Shown here: positions 36,357 through 46,471 of the stretch, in pieces
Numbering within the stretch: the first letter of the stretch is position 1
Layout of the letters: each line of letters starts with the position of its first letter
From: Pseudozobellia sp. WGM2
Lineage (GTDB): Bacteria > Bacteroidota > Bacteroidia > Flavobacteriales > Flavobacteriaceae
Assembly: GCF_017810075.1 (NCBI RefSeq)
Contig: NZ_JADNYK010000004.1
Location: 248,001-312,000, forward strand
Reading direction: 5' to 3'
Length of the DNA stretch: 64,000 nucleotides
Made by a program: the position numbers and the translations under genes
Notes under the pieces: model-generated
What the model saw: the letters and a program-made list of their open reading frames with translations, nothing else
The model's database searches: none
Told to the model about the DNA's origin: nothing

Positions 36357-38057
36357 TTAAATGTTTCTTTTCTTAGATTCTGAGACTGCATGGTCAACTG
36401 CTCTAGCGGTTAGCGCCATATAGGTCAATGAAGGGTTCACACATGAAGACGACGTCATAGAAGCGCCATCGGTCACAAATACATTTTCTGCGCCGTGTAC
36501 CTGATTAAATTTATTCAGTACCGAGGTCTTTGGGTCATGGCCCATTCTTGCCGTACCCATTTCGTGAACGCCATAACCCGGGGGATGCTCGTTGTCGAAA
36601 CCAAGAATATCTTTTAGACCGGCTTTTTCAAGCATTTGTACCGCATCTTCTTGTATCTGTTTGTTCAAAGCCTTTTCGTTTTCCTTGAATTCGGCATCGA
36701 TCGATAGTGTAGGCTGACCCCATTTATCTAAAACATCTTTGTTCAATGAGATTTTGTTATCGTGGTATGGTAAACACTCGGCAAAACCGGTTATGAAAAA
36801 TTCCCATGGGCCGGGCTTAAGAATATTGTCTTTATACTCGGCACCGAAAGATTCTATATTCGCGGCATTGCCGCCACGATAGCCTCCTCCTTGATAACCA
36901 AATCCTCTCAAAAATTTATCGGATTTACTCTTTTCGTCGATATTTACATATCGGGGAATGTATATTCCGTTAGGTCTTCTTCCTTTATAATATTTATCAT
37001 CAAAACCATCTACTTTACCCGTAGCACCCACGCGATACGTATGGTCCATAAGATTATGACCCAATTCACCACTATCGTTACCTAACCCATTTTCAAATCG
37101 GTCAGATACCGAATTCATCAATATTTGAGTGGTGCTAAGTGTAGAGGCGTTTACGAAAATAATTTTTGCTGAATACTCGATATCTTCATTCGTTTCCGCA
37201 TCGATGATACGTACTCCCGTGGCCTTTCCTTTTTTATCATCATATATTACAGACTGTACAATAGAATGAGGTCTAATCGTAAGATTACCCGTAGCATTAG
37301 CCGCCGGTAAGGTCACCGCATTACTACTAAAATATGCTCCGTAAGGGCAACCGCGGCTACATCTATTTCTATACTGGCACTGACCTCGCCCATTGTGTGG
37401 TTGCGTTAGATGGGCTACACGGCCAATAATCATATTTCTACCCGGAAAGTCTTTTTCGATTCTACTTTTTACATGTTTCTCTACGCAGTTAAGCTCCATC
37501 GGAGGTAAAAAGTGACTATCAGGAAGCTGTGGCAAGCCCAAAGGTTCTCCACTAATACCTGCAAATTTTTCTACGTACGTGTACCATGGCTCAATATCTT
37601 TATACCGAATTGGCCAATCAACCCCATGACCATCTCTAGCATTGGCCTCAAAATCTAGGTCGCTCCAACGGTAGGTTTGTTTGCCCCATAATAAGGACTT
37701 GCCACCCATTTGATGACCGCGAAGCCAAAGAAATGGTTTCTCTTCTGTATAAGGGTTGGCTTCATCGTCTGCCCAAAAATGTTCGGTGTCTTGACCGACC
37801 CAGCCCGACCTTATATTCTTGTAGTGTTTCTTTTTTTGTTCCGGTGTCAATCCACCACGATAGTCCATATCCCATGGATCTAGATTCATCGTAGGGTAAT
37901 CTACCACATGTTCTACTATCTTACCTCGCTCGAGCACCAAAGTTTTGAGTCCTTTTTCACACAATTCCTTGGCGGCCCAACCCCCACTTATGCCGGAGCC
38001 AATAACAATGGCATCATAGGTGGTTTCTTTTTTTGCGTCGATATTGTAATTGGCCAT
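36357..38057 (-). CDS. GMC family FAD oxidoreductase
   Basis: 566 residues from the ATG at 38057; the longer reading begins with TTG and runs over the promoter. FAD is bound by IVIGSGISGGWAAKELCEKG. The catalytic His is in HEMGTARMG and the partner Asn in VNPSLTYMALTARA. There is no signal peptide, so it is probably carried through the Tat system by the subunit 3 protein encoded next door. Relatives oxidise gluconate, sorbitol, fructose or other sugars. No cytochrome subunit is seen beside it, so the electron acceptor is unknown. Confidence 0.92.
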   Translation of the reverse strand: MANYNIDAKKETTYDAIVIGSGISGGWAAKELCEKGLKTLVLERGKIVEHVVDYPTMNLDPWDMDYRGGLTPEQKKKHYKNIRSGWVGQDTEHFWADDEANPYTEEKPFLWLRGHQMGGKSLLWGKQTYRWSDLDFEANARDGHGVDWPIRYKDIEPWYTYVEKFAGISGEPLGLPQLPDSHFLPPMELNCVEKHVKSRIEKDFPGRNMIIGRVAHLTQPHNGRGQCQYRNRCSRGCPYGAYFSSNAVTLPAANATGNLTIRPHSIVQSVIYDDKKGKATGVRIIDAETNEDIEYSAKIIFVNASTLSTTQILMNSVSDRFENGLGNDSGELGHNLMDHTYRVGATGKVDGFDDKYYKGRRPNGIYIPRYVNIDEKSKSDKFLRGFGYQGGGYRGGNAANIESFGAEYKDNILKPGPWEFFITGFAECLPYHDNKISLNKDVLDKWGQPTLSIDAEFKENEKALNKQIQEDAVQMLEKAGLKDILGFDNEHPPGYGVHEMGTARMGHDPKTSVLNKFNQVHGAENVFVTDGASMTSSSCVNPSLTYMALTARAVDHAVSESKKRNI

Positions 38058-38079
38058 AAATACTATAATAGTTATCGCT

Positions 38080-38111
38080 CGAAGATAGGAATTATTCACT
38101 CGGACCACAAA
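38080..38111 (-). promoter_or_regulatory. candidate promoter of the GMC operon
   Basis: On the minus strand TTTG (38108-38111), a 20-base spacer, then TATCTTCG (38080-38087), one base off TAnnTTTG. It supports the shorter start at 38057. Confidence 0.5.
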
Positions 38112-38300
38112 AAAATAAGATTTTGGCAAAAACCTTTCAGGTAGGCTACTTGAAATTAATTCATAGCATGAAATTCATTATTTTTCCACTAACAAGAGCG
38201 TATAGACACGTAATCAAATTGACCCTAGAAATTTTCATATCGGAGTTGGTAAAATTGACTACTATCTATAGAGCACTGAGGTTCGCCAACGTATTATAAA

Positions 38301-38714
38301 CTATGAATAGTTAGTTGTAAAAACCTCCTCTAAAAGATTTTTAGAAAGTGGTTTATCAAAATGACCTTTGACCGAAGGGTGCTCTTTTGCTCTTTTTCTA
38401 TCTTTAGAATTGGTGAAGGCCGAAAGAATGTAGATATCCGTATCTGTTTTGCTCCCGTACATTTTTTCGAACTTAGATAGAAAAGTCCATCCGTCCATTA
38501 TAGGCATTATCAAATCTAAAAGAATGATATCTGGCTTTTCGCCACTTTTGTCAAGCGTATCGGAGAAAATTTTAAGGGCAGTTTCAGCACTATCAAAATC
38601 AACTACCTTGCAATTTTTATTCCATTGCTCAATACCATATCGTGTTGCAAAAAGGGAAACAAAATCGTCGTCTATGACCCAGACGACCAATTGTGAATTC
38701 ATTATGGATTTCAT
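38301..38714 (-). CDS. single-domain response regulator
   Basis: 137 residues, a receiver domain with nothing attached. Acidic residues VWVIDDD, phospho-acceptor Asp in IILLDLIMPIMDGW, Ser in ILSAFTNS and Lys in HFDKPLSK are all intact. No output domain, so it must act through protein contacts or as a phosphate sink. An alternative ATG lies four codons on. No kinase gene is adjacent. Confidence 0.9.
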   Translation of the reverse strand: MKSIMNSQLVVWVIDDDFVSLFATRYGIEQWNKNCKVVDFDSAETALKIFSDTLDKSGEKPDIILLDLIMPIMDGWTFLSKFEKMYGSKTDTDIYILSAFTNSKDRKRAKEHPSVKGHFDKPLSKNLLEEVFTTNYS

Positions 38715-38819
38715 GCAGGCAAATTAGGGTGCTAAATCAAAAGTATAATCTGGTCAAATCTAGCCCATTAGCATATTACAATCCAAACTTTTTTTGTTAT
38801 TAAATTGCCTCTATCCCTG

Positions 38820-39617
38820 TTAAAACCTATTATCGCCACCTACTATGTCACCTAGTGTACCCAAAATACTACCTTCTCCTTTGTCTTTTCCTCCACGAGG
38901 TATTGAGGCCAGAACCCGACCCGCCAAACGACTAAATGGCAATGACTGAATATACACTGTTCCGGGGCCACGAAGTGTGGCAAAAAAGAGTCCCTCGCCA
39001 CCGAAAACGGTGTTTTTAATGCCCCCCACAAATTCTATATCATAATCTACGGTTTGCGAAAAACCGACGATACAACCGGTATCAACTTTTAGAACTTCAC
39101 CGGCTGCCAAAACTTTTTTTGCCAATGTGCCTCCGGCATGTACGAAGGCCATTCCGTCACCTTCCAATTTCTGCATGATAAAACCTTCTCCACCAAAAAG
39201 ACCTCGACCGAGCTTTTTAGAAAATTCAATACCGACGGAAACCCCTTTGGCAGCACAGAGAAAAGCATCTTTTTGGCAAATGAACTTCCCTTGCTTCTCC
39301 GATAGGTCGATAGGCAATATTTTACCTGGGTATGGTGAGGCAAAACTTACTTGCTTTTTACCTTGGCCCACATTCAAAAAAGCGGTCATAAAAAGACTCT
39401 CACCGGTTAGAATGCGTTTTCCAGCTGAAAAAATCTTACCTAAAACCCCTGTGTCTTGATTGCTGCCATCACCAAAGATAGTATCCATTTTGATGTCTGA
39501 ATCCATCATCATAAAACTCCCAGCTTCGGCCACCACAGCTTCTTGAGGATCCAGCTCAATTTCTACATACTGCATTTCTTCCCCGTAAATCTGATAGTCT
39601 ATTTCGTGTGCGTTCAT
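38820..39617 (-). CDS. AIM24/TIGR00266 family protein
   Basis: 265 residues, glycine-rich beta protein of the TIGR00266/AIM24 family: QYVEIELDPQEAVVAEAGSF, MKLEGDGMAFVHAGGTLAKK and GGEGLFFATLRGPGTVYIQS. Yeast AIM24 is mitochondrial; bacterial members have no firm role. Cytoplasmic by sequence. Its upstream leader (39627-39673) closely resembles the one before the 46-residue ORF at 46466, suggesting common control. Confidence 0.9.
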   Translation of the reverse strand: MNAHEIDYQIYGEEMQYVEIELDPQEAVVAEAGSFMMMDSDIKMDTIFGDGSNQDTGVLGKIFSAGKRILTGESLFMTAFLNVGQGKKQVSFASPYPGKILPIDLSEKQGKFICQKDAFLCAAKGVSVGIEFSKKLGRGLFGGEGFIMQKLEGDGMAFVHAGGTLAKKVLAAGEVLKVDTGCIVGFSQTVDYDIEFVGGIKNTVFGGEGLFFATLRGPGTVYIQSLPFSRLAGRVLASIPRGGKDKGEGSILGTLGDIVGGDNRF

Positions 39618-39626
39618 ATCTATTTA

Positions 39627-39673
39627 TTTTTTGTTGATGCCTATTGGTTGTACCTAAAGGGTGTTTTGTTACA
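39627..39673 (-). repeat. 47-base shared leader, copy A (before the AIM24 gene)
   Basis: This 47-base stretch and 46472-46518 match at 34 positions without gaps, with 23 of 25 identical in the block next to the start codons and a 9-base match at the other end. On the minus strand both begin TGTAACAAA and end ATCAACAAAAAA shortly before an ATG. Confidence 0.6.
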
Positions 39674-40326
39674 CACAACGGAGAAAAATTTGGGTCATTA
39701 GATAGAAGTAATTCCCTTGCCTCATTCTCTAATTGACTTATTGAAAATAGGGCACAATACAGAATGGCAAGATATCTTCTTTCCCCAAAGGCTTTTCACT
39801 TAACTATTATTACCACAGCACCAACTCATACTTTCAGGAAAAATTGAATTTACAGTAAAATCAGTTTTTTGTGTGAAATCAAATATCTACTAATTCCCCC
39901 CTATTATTCACGGGTTTCTATATTCCATTGTAAATTTATCTAAAGAATAAAATCACTTTAGTAATTTCAAAATCCATAATAAAATAACAAGGCTAGCGGC
40001 ATAACACAACCTTTTTATAAGATTTTATCCATAGGCCTTAAATGAAATCTACTAGCAATTTGTAGCACAAAAATTCTTCCTTTTTGTATTTCAAACAGCC
40101 CGAAGCAACAAAAGACAAAAAATTTATTACCCATCCATCACTACATAATTTGAACATCTCCAAACTTGAAGAACATAATAAGATAAGGATGTTGGGATAG
40201 TTTTCGAATATTGGAATATAGCAATGAAAAGACATTTTATTAGTGTATAAATTACATTTTTTATGAAATAATTTCCAAAATATCATTTTATTTCTATTTT
40301 TACAGGTGTAAATAACACACTTTTAA
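39674..40326. other. AT-rich gap without a supported gene
   Basis: About 650 bases between the AIM24 leader and the SusC gene. I found no RNA gene, hairpin terminator or coding frame I would defend. It probably holds the control region of the SusC/SusD operon; TATTTTTA at 40295-40302 is one base off TAnnTTTG but has no TTG at the right distance. Confidence 0.5.
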
Positions 40327-43300
40327 ATGAGGATGGAAACATACACCTACGCAATTCTAGACAGACTGCTACTTTTTTTTAAACTCCCACTGAAAATGCC
40401 TTTTATTGTATTCTGCTTTCTCGTGACAGGATGGGTAAATGCACAAAATTCAGTTATAATTTCGGGAGAAGTAACTGATGAAAACAATATACCGTTACCG
40501 GGTGCCAACATTATTGAAAAGGGGACATCAAACGGAATTACTACTGATTTAGATGGCAAGTTCACCATCGACATTGCAGACAAATCGAATCAATTATTAG
40601 TAGTATCCTATATTGGTTTCTCTACACAAGAAATTGAAGTAGATGACAAAAGTTATTATACTATTACACTACTCCCTGATTCTGAAGCCTTGGATGAAGT
40701 TGTGCTTGTTGGGTATGGAACAAAAAAGAAGGAAGATGTAACTAATGCAATAAGTACCGTAAAAGCAGATGACTTAACAAGAACAACATCAACCACTACA
40801 GCTGGAGCACTAGCTGGAAGGGTTCAGGGTATAAGTGTTAGAGCTGCAGATGCCCGACCTGGGCGAGGAGCTAGTTTGGAAGTCAGAAATATGGGAAACC
40901 CCTTGTTTGTAATTGATGGAATTCCCTACGGCGGGCAAACAGGAAATGATTGGGTGCAATCATCCAATGTTTCAGGAATGGACGTGTTCAACACTTTAAA
41001 CCCAGAAGACATCGAAAGTGTTACTATCTTAAAAGATGCATCCGCTGCTATTTACGGTTTGAGAGCTGCCAATGGTGTCGTGCTAGTAACCACAAAAAGT
41101 GGTAGTAAAAATAAAAAAACCACTGTGAGCATCAACCATTATTATGGTACACAAAATTTGACTCGTTTTCCCGAGATGGCAGATGCCAGCCTATATATGA
41201 GAGGGCTTGTTGAAGCCGCTCAAAATGAGAACAGGGACCCTAATAGTGTTCTTACACCCGAAGAACTAGAAAAATGGCAAAATGGAACAGAACCTGGTTA
41301 CCAAGGATATGACTACTATAAAGAGCTGATGAGAAAGGGTATTCCTCAAACCCAAACAACCATAAGTGTGTCTGGAGGATCAGAAAAATCCAGTTATTAT
41401 TTATCCTTAGGCAATCTTGATCAAAAGGCTTTAATGAAAGATTTTGGCTATACCAGAACAAATTTTCAAGCCAACTTAAAGGCAGATATTACTAAACGGT
41501 TAAGCATTGGAAGCCAAATTAGTGGTAAGCAGGAAAAAACAGAAGACGTAGGATTACCTGGTGGAGATGGTTATTTCGCTGCTATTTTAGGTGTTTTTAG
41601 CAATATACCTACTGTAGGCCCATATGCAAATGATAATCCTAATTTCCCTAATCATACTAGGGACTTCTCAAGAAACCCGGCCTTATTTGATCGAGATATT
41701 GTGGGTTATAAAGACAATTTGAACAGAACGGCCAATATAAACTTATTTGCAGATTATAAATTTGATTTTGGATTGACAGCCAGTGGCAAGGTGTCTTATA
41801 ATTATACCAATAATAAATTTGACGGTTTTCAGTATACCTATGACGTTTACAGTTATGATGCTGCCAACGACTCTTATTTTCCTTCGGCGGGGGTATATGG
41901 GAGATGGCGCTACCAAACAGAAAGGGAAGTAGTATCTAGATATGCACAATTTCAACTGGATTATAATAAAACATTTGACAAACATAAGATTGGGGTTACG
42001 GTTGGGTATGAAAAATCAGATTATGACAAAAATTATCAAGCAATTAGCACAGACCCCTCTAACAATTATTTACCCTTATTGGAGTATGATCGATTGAATG
42101 GCTTGGGAGACAGTTGGTCTTATGAAGCAAGAGCTGGATATATTGGCAGATTAAATTACAACTATGACAATAGGTACATATTGGAGATTTTGGGTAGGTA
42201 TGACGGATCGTATCTGTATCCACCAGGAAAAAGATGGGGTTTCTTCCCTGGAGTATCAGCCGCATGGAGACTTTCCAATGAGAAGTTCTTTAATTCTGCT
42301 ACCGATATTTTCAGTAATGTAAAAATTAGAGGCTCTATAGGTCAGACGGGGTTAGAACAAGGGGTTGGTATGTTCGATTATTTAGGAGGATATACCTTTA
42401 ACTCTGGAAATGCAGTTCTAGACGGTTCCTTTACAAATGGAATTAGGCCAAGAGGCTTACCGGTAACCAATTTATCTTGGGTAAAAAACACCAACTACAA
42501 TGTTGGTATTGATTTAGGTCTGTTCGAGAACAAAATAACTCTTACCACAGATGTATTTAAGATTATTAGGTCTGGAACGCCTGCTGCACGTTATGACGTA
42601 CTATTACCTAGTGAAGTTGGCTATTCGCTACCAAATGAAAACCTAAACAAAAATGGTTATTATGGTATTGAAGGTATCATATCTTACAAAAATAGCATAA
42701 AAGATTTCACCTACAGTGCAAGCTTTAACGGTACTTTATCTAGATATAAAAGTATAGAAACTTACAAGCCACGGTTTGGGAACTCATGGGATGAATATAG
42801 ATCATCTTCTGAAGATCGTTGGGGAGGTATTTGGTGGGGTCATCAAGTAATTGGGAGATTTCAAAATGAAGAACAAATAAAGAACCATACCGTAAACATA
42901 GATGGTCAAAACAACAGAACCTTACTTCCCGGAGATCTCATTTATAAAGATGTAAATGGAGACGGTATAATTAACGGTATGGACGAGCGCCCCATTGGAT
43001 ATCCGGACAACTGGGCTCCAATGATTTCTTTTGGAGGTAATCTAGCCTTAAATTGGAAAGGGTGGGGTCTGAATATAGATTTAGCTGGGGGCGCAATGCA
43101 ATCTTGGTTTCAAGATTATGAATTGAAAAATCCTTATCATGCTGGGGGCAACTCACCAGCCTACCTTTTAAATGACCGTTGGCATCGATCTGACCCCTAT
43201 GACCCTGATAGCGAATGGATTTCAGGGTATTATCCAGCAATTCGATCAGGAAATGTAGGTCCTAACTGGAGAAACAGCGACTTTTGGCTACAAAATGTTA

Positions 43301-43521
43301 AGTATTTAAGATTAAGAAACGTTGAGCTAGGATATAATTTCCCGTCTGAATTTACTGATATACTAAAGCTCAGCAAAGCTCGTGTATATGTTAATTGCTC
43401 CAACCTAGCTTCGATTGACAATGTAAAACGTTATCAAATTGATCCTGAAATACAAGCCCGAGCAGCCGTTGTATATCCTCAACAACGCACATTAATATTT
43501 GGTTTTAATATTACATTCTAA
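40327..43521 (+). CDS. SusC/RagA-type TonB-linked outer membrane transporter
   Basis: 1064 residues. Signal peptide (MPFIVFCFLVTGWVNAQ) after a short leader; carboxypeptidase-regulatory-like domain (about 45-125, ISGEVTDENNIPLPGANI); plug domain starting near DEVVLVGYGTKKKEDVTNAI with ILKDASAAIYGLRAANGVVL; then the 22-strand barrel ending in an aromatic strand, LIFGFNITF. It imports a glycan or peptide with its SusD partner encoded six bases later. No glycoside hydrolase, peptidase or sulfatase is nearby, so the substrate cannot be guessed. Confidence 0.95.
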   Translation: MRMETYTYAILDRLLLFFKLPLKMPFIVFCFLVTGWVNAQNSVIISGEVTDENNIPLPGANIIEKGTSNGITTDLDGKFTIDIADKSNQLLVVSYIGFSTQEIEVDDKSYYTITLLPDSEALDEVVLVGYGTKKKEDVTNAISTVKADDLTRTTSTTTAGALAGRVQGISVRAADARPGRGASLEVRNMGNPLFVIDGIPYGGQTGNDWVQSSNVSGMDVFNTLNPEDIESVTILKDASAAIYGLRAANGVVLVTTKSGSKNKKTTVSINHYYGTQNLTRFPEMADASLYMRGLVEAAQNENRDPNSVLTPEELEKWQNGTEPGYQGYDYYKELMRKGIPQTQTTISVSGGSEKSSYYLSLGNLDQKALMKDFGYTRTNFQANLKADITKRLSIGSQISGKQEKTEDVGLPGGDGYFAAILGVFSNIPTVGPYANDNPNFPNHTRDFSRNPALFDRDIVGYKDNLNRTANINLFADYKFDFGLTASGKVSYNYTNNKFDGFQYTYDVYSYDAANDSYFPSAGVYGRWRYQTEREVVSRYAQFQLDYNKTFDKHKIGVTVGYEKSDYDKNYQAISTDPSNNYLPLLEYDRLNGLGDSWSYEARAGYIGRLNYNYDNRYILEILGRYDGSYLYPPGKRWGFFPGVSAAWRLSNEKFFNSATDIFSNVKIRGSIGQTGLEQGVGMFDYLGGYTFNSGNAVLDGSFTNGIRPRGLPVTNLSWVKNTNYNVGIDLGLFENKITLTTDVFKIIRSGTPAARYDVLLPSEVGYSLPNENLNKNGYYGIEGIISYKNSIKDFTYSASFNGTLSRYKSIETYKPRFGNSWDEYRSSSEDRWGGIWWGHQVIGRFQNEEQIKNHTVNIDGQNNRTLLPGDLIYKDVNGDGIINGMDERPIGYPDNWAPMISFGGNLALNWKGWGLNIDLAGGAMQSWFQDYELKNPYHAGGNSPAYLLNDRWHRSDPYDPDSEWISGYYPAIRSGNVGPNWRNSDFWLQNVKYLRLRNVELGYNFPSEFTDILKLSKARVYVNCSNLASIDNVKRYQIDPEIQARAAVVYPQQRTLIFGFNITF

Positions 43522-43526
43522 AGATT

Positions 43527-45368
43527 ATGAATAAACTATACATATACTTATTTGGATTTTTGCTATTTGGACTACTGCCCAGTTGCAATCATGACGATTG
43601 GTTTGAGCGTGAACCACAAAATATCATTGTGGACGAACAGTTATGGAACGATCCTGAATTAATCAAATCTCTACTAGCCAATTATTATAATAGACTGCCC
43701 TCACTACATGGAGTATTCAATGTTGGTGGCATGAGTGAAATAGATGACGCCATGTATTCTGGCCATTTTGACCAGAACTGGCGTAACGATTTTGAATACG
43801 GTGATGATTATGGCCGATACTGGGATTACAGCTTTATTCGTGACATTAATCTAGCTTTAGATAACCTTGATAATTATAGCAAAGACCTAGACGAAGAACA
43901 AGTTGCTTTATTCAAGGCAGAGTTACGATTCATTAGAGCTTTTGTATATTTTGAATTGGTTAAGCGCATGGGAGGCGTTCCATTAGTCACAGAACAGCTA
44001 ATTTATGACTTTAATGGAGACCCCACCAATTTACAAGTTCCACGCTCCAAAGAGTATGAGGTGTACGATTTTATATTCAATGAGTTAGAGTCGATTAAAA
44101 CAGATTTGGCCGCTAACAATAACAGCAAAACCAGGGCTAATCTGTATATAGCCCTTGCATTGGAAAGTAGGGCCATGCTTTATGCCGGGTCGTTGGCCAA
44201 GTATAACAGTCTAATGGCTTCTCCAATAACACTTTCTGGTGAAGAAGTAGGTATACCGGCCAACCTGGCGGATGGTTATTATCAAAAATCCTTGAACGCG
44301 TCGCTAGAAATCATTAATTCTGGCAGATATAGCCTATATGAAGCGAATTCGAACAAAGAATTAAATTTTTATGAGGCACTAATCAATAAAGACAATAACC
44401 CGGAAACTATCTTTGCCAAAGATTATGCTTCAGAGCTAAAAGAACACTGGTATACATTTGAAAACGTTCCCAGATCTTTAATGGAAGATAATGAAGGCTC
44501 TTCTATTTTAAGTCCATCCCTAAATTTAGTTGAGAGTTTTGATTATCTAGACGGCAGTGATGGTGCCTTAAACTATATTGACGGCACAGGAAATTATATT
44601 GTTTATGATAACATGACCGATATCTATAATAATAAAGATGCACGCCTTTGGGGAACCGTAGTACTACCTGGAACTGCGATTCGGGGAAGCAATGTAAATG
44701 TTCAAGCCGGCGTAGCCGTTTGGAACGGTACCGCATACGAACTACAAAATGCGCCAAACCTTGGAGATAACTTTAGTGACGGAAAATTATGGACAGGTTT
44801 CGACGGACCTCAGGACAATGCTCAGTTTGTTAGTAATACCGGTTTCTATACACGTAAATTTATTTCCAACAAACCTGGGGAGGCACTGAGAAACAATTCA
44901 ACTAATTGGTGGCCATGGTTCAGATTGGGTGAAATTTATCTCAATGCTTCAGAAGCGGCTTTTGAGCTGGGACGAGAAAGCTTAGCGCTAGAGTATATCA
45001 ACCTTATTCGTAGCAGAGCAGGATTTCCGGAAAACAGCTTAACCCAATTGACCTTAACTGACTTTCAAAAAGAAAGGCGCCATGAACTAGCTTATGAAGA
45101 TCACCGATATTTTGATTTAAAGAGGTGGAGATTAGCCCATGAAATCTGGGATGGCAATCAAGAAAGTGAAGAGGCCGTAGTATATGGTTTATACCCGTAT
45201 AGGATTGTTAATCCTGGTCACGAAGATGACAGTAAATTCATTTATGTAAAAACGCGCCCAACTAGATTTCGTCGAGCAAGATTTTTCCGCCTGGCAAATT
45301 ACTATGCATCAATTGATCCCAATGTTCTTAATAACAACCCTAAATTAGTTAGAAACCCTTACCATTAA
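43527..45368 (+). CDS. SusD/RagB-type surface lipoprotein
   Basis: 613 residues, lipobox LLPSCNHDD. The SusD fold is shown by NLALDNLDNYSK, FKAELRFIRAFVYFELVKRM with GGVPLV, and the C-terminal WWPWFRLGEIYLNASEAAFE, YINLIRSRAGFP and ERRHELAYEDHRYFDLKRW. It caps the SusC barrel of the preceding gene and binds the substrate at the cell surface. The pair and the DUF3823 gene form one operon. Confidence 0.95.
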   Translation: MNKLYIYLFGFLLFGLLPSCNHDDWFEREPQNIIVDEQLWNDPELIKSLLANYYNRLPSLHGVFNVGGMSEIDDAMYSGHFDQNWRNDFEYGDDYGRYWDYSFIRDINLALDNLDNYSKDLDEEQVALFKAELRFIRAFVYFELVKRMGGVPLVTEQLIYDFNGDPTNLQVPRSKEYEVYDFIFNELESIKTDLAANNNSKTRANLYIALALESRAMLYAGSLAKYNSLMASPITLSGEEVGIPANLADGYYQKSLNASLEIINSGRYSLYEANSNKELNFYEALINKDNNPETIFAKDYASELKEHWYTFENVPRSLMEDNEGSSILSPSLNLVESFDYLDGSDGALNYIDGTGNYIVYDNMTDIYNNKDARLWGTVVLPGTAIRGSNVNVQAGVAVWNGTAYELQNAPNLGDNFSDGKLWTGFDGPQDNAQFVSNTGFYTRKFISNKPGEALRNNSTNWWPWFRLGEIYLNASEAAFELGRESLALEYINLIRSRAGFPENSLTQLTLTDFQKERRHELAYEDHRYFDLKRWRLAHEIWDGNQESEEAVVYGLYPYRIVNPGHEDDSKFIYVKTRPTRFRRARFFRLANYYASIDPNVLNNNPKLVRNPYH

Positions 45369-45419
45369 TTGAATTAAATTAAAATGAGAGATAGAAGAAT
45401 AATATTAAAGTCTGATACT

Positions 45420-46094
45420 ATGAAGAAAGAGTTATTGTTTCTACTAATAACTTTGAACATTCTTTTGGTATCCTGCGAATATGATAATTTTGACGAACCA
45501 AATGCAACCCTTAGCGGTAACGTTGTATATGAGAATAGTGTTATTGGCGTTAGAACAAATGGACCCCAATTTGAGCTTTGGCAAGGGGGCTATGAGCTAA
45601 AAGAACTAATACCTGTCTTTATAGCTCAAGATGGTAGTTATTCCGTTTCATTATTCGACGGTGAGTACAAACTTGTTAGAAAAGAAGGAGGACCATGGAT
45701 GTCGCAACTCACCGATACATTAGTTGTAAATGTTCAGGGGAACACTATCTTGGATGTTCCTGTTACACCATACTTCATTGTAAATGATATAAACATTAGC
45801 AAAAATGAAACTTCAATAGATGCAGAATTTTCTTTAAAACAAATAGTCGAAACTGCCAACTTAGAGTTCGTTAATATATATTTGGGTGAAGGTCTTTTGA
45901 CAGATCAGAATCGCTATGAAGCAGTATCTTCCGCTGATATAGCCAATATAAGTTTTACTGAAAGTTCTATGGTCTCAGTTGAAATTCCAGAAGAACTTAG
46001 CAATGAAAATTTTGTATATGCACGTATTGGAGTCAAATCTAACCTTAGCAACGAGTTATACTACACTCAATCCTTTAAAATAGACTTAAACTAA
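45420..46094 (+). CDS. DUF3823 surface lipoprotein
   Basis: 224 residues from the ATG at 45420, chosen because MKKELLFLLITLNILLVSC gives a proper lipoprotein signal; a start at 45384 would add a charged extension. DUF3823 proteins follow SusC/SusD pairs in many Bacteroidota and are thought to bind substrate at the surface. Motifs: ATLSGNVVYENSVIGVRTNG, PQFELWQGGYEL and YSVSLFDGEYKLV. Last gene of the operon. Confidence 0.85.
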   Translation: MKKELLFLLITLNILLVSCEYDNFDEPNATLSGNVVYENSVIGVRTNGPQFELWQGGYELKELIPVFIAQDGSYSVSLFDGEYKLVRKEGGPWMSQLTDTLVVNVQGNTILDVPVTPYFIVNDINISKNETSIDAEFSLKQIVETANLEFVNIYLGEGLLTDQNRYEAVSSADIANISFTESSMVSVEIPEELSNENFVYARIGVKSNLSNELYYTQSFKIDLN

Positions 46095-46325
46095 TAAATT
46101 AGAGATGTTAATCACCACATATTAGATATCCCATTTCCTGAAACTTACCACAGACTTAATAAAGTTTTCTTAAGACATCATATACCAACTAGCAAAGTGC
46201 TGTAAAATCATCAATTGAACGTCTTTGGTACTAGCCGTTGAATTTTAATGACTTAATTAAAATGACAAAAATTTAGCGATATCTATTTTCACTGGTTTTA
46301 GAGTGCTCAATAGACAGCTTAATTT

Positions 46326-46466
46326 TTACTCAGCAGTACAAGTTTCTTCAACCGTACCAGGTCGGTCGGTCAAGCCAACTGCTTCCCACCGCCCACGATC
46401 AACAATAAGGCAGTCATTACAATCATTTCGGAATAGATAAATAAGATGGTCGACAATGCGTTGCAT
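46326..46466 (-). CDS. 46-residue ORF with CNDC motif
   Basis: ATG at 46466 to TAA at 46326. The protein starts MQRIVDHLIYLFRNDCNDCL and ends GTVEETCTAE; in between lies IVDRGRWEAVGLTDR. Three cysteines (C16, C19, C43) could bind metal or form a disulfide. The start codon follows a 47-base leader shared with the AIM24 gene, which supports expression. Against it: short length, and the shared leader might simply be a copy of the AIM24 upstream region with a chance frame behind it. I do not recognise the family. Confidence 0.45.
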   Translation of the reverse strand: MQRIVDHLIYLFRNDCNDCLIVDRGRWEAVGLTDRPGTVEETCTAE

Positions 46467-46471
46467 TTTTG

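Noticed and set aside
40038-40286. 82-residue open frame on the minus strand in the gap before SusC
   Set aside because: Composition fits AT-rich non-coding DNA; no conserved features or plausible start context.
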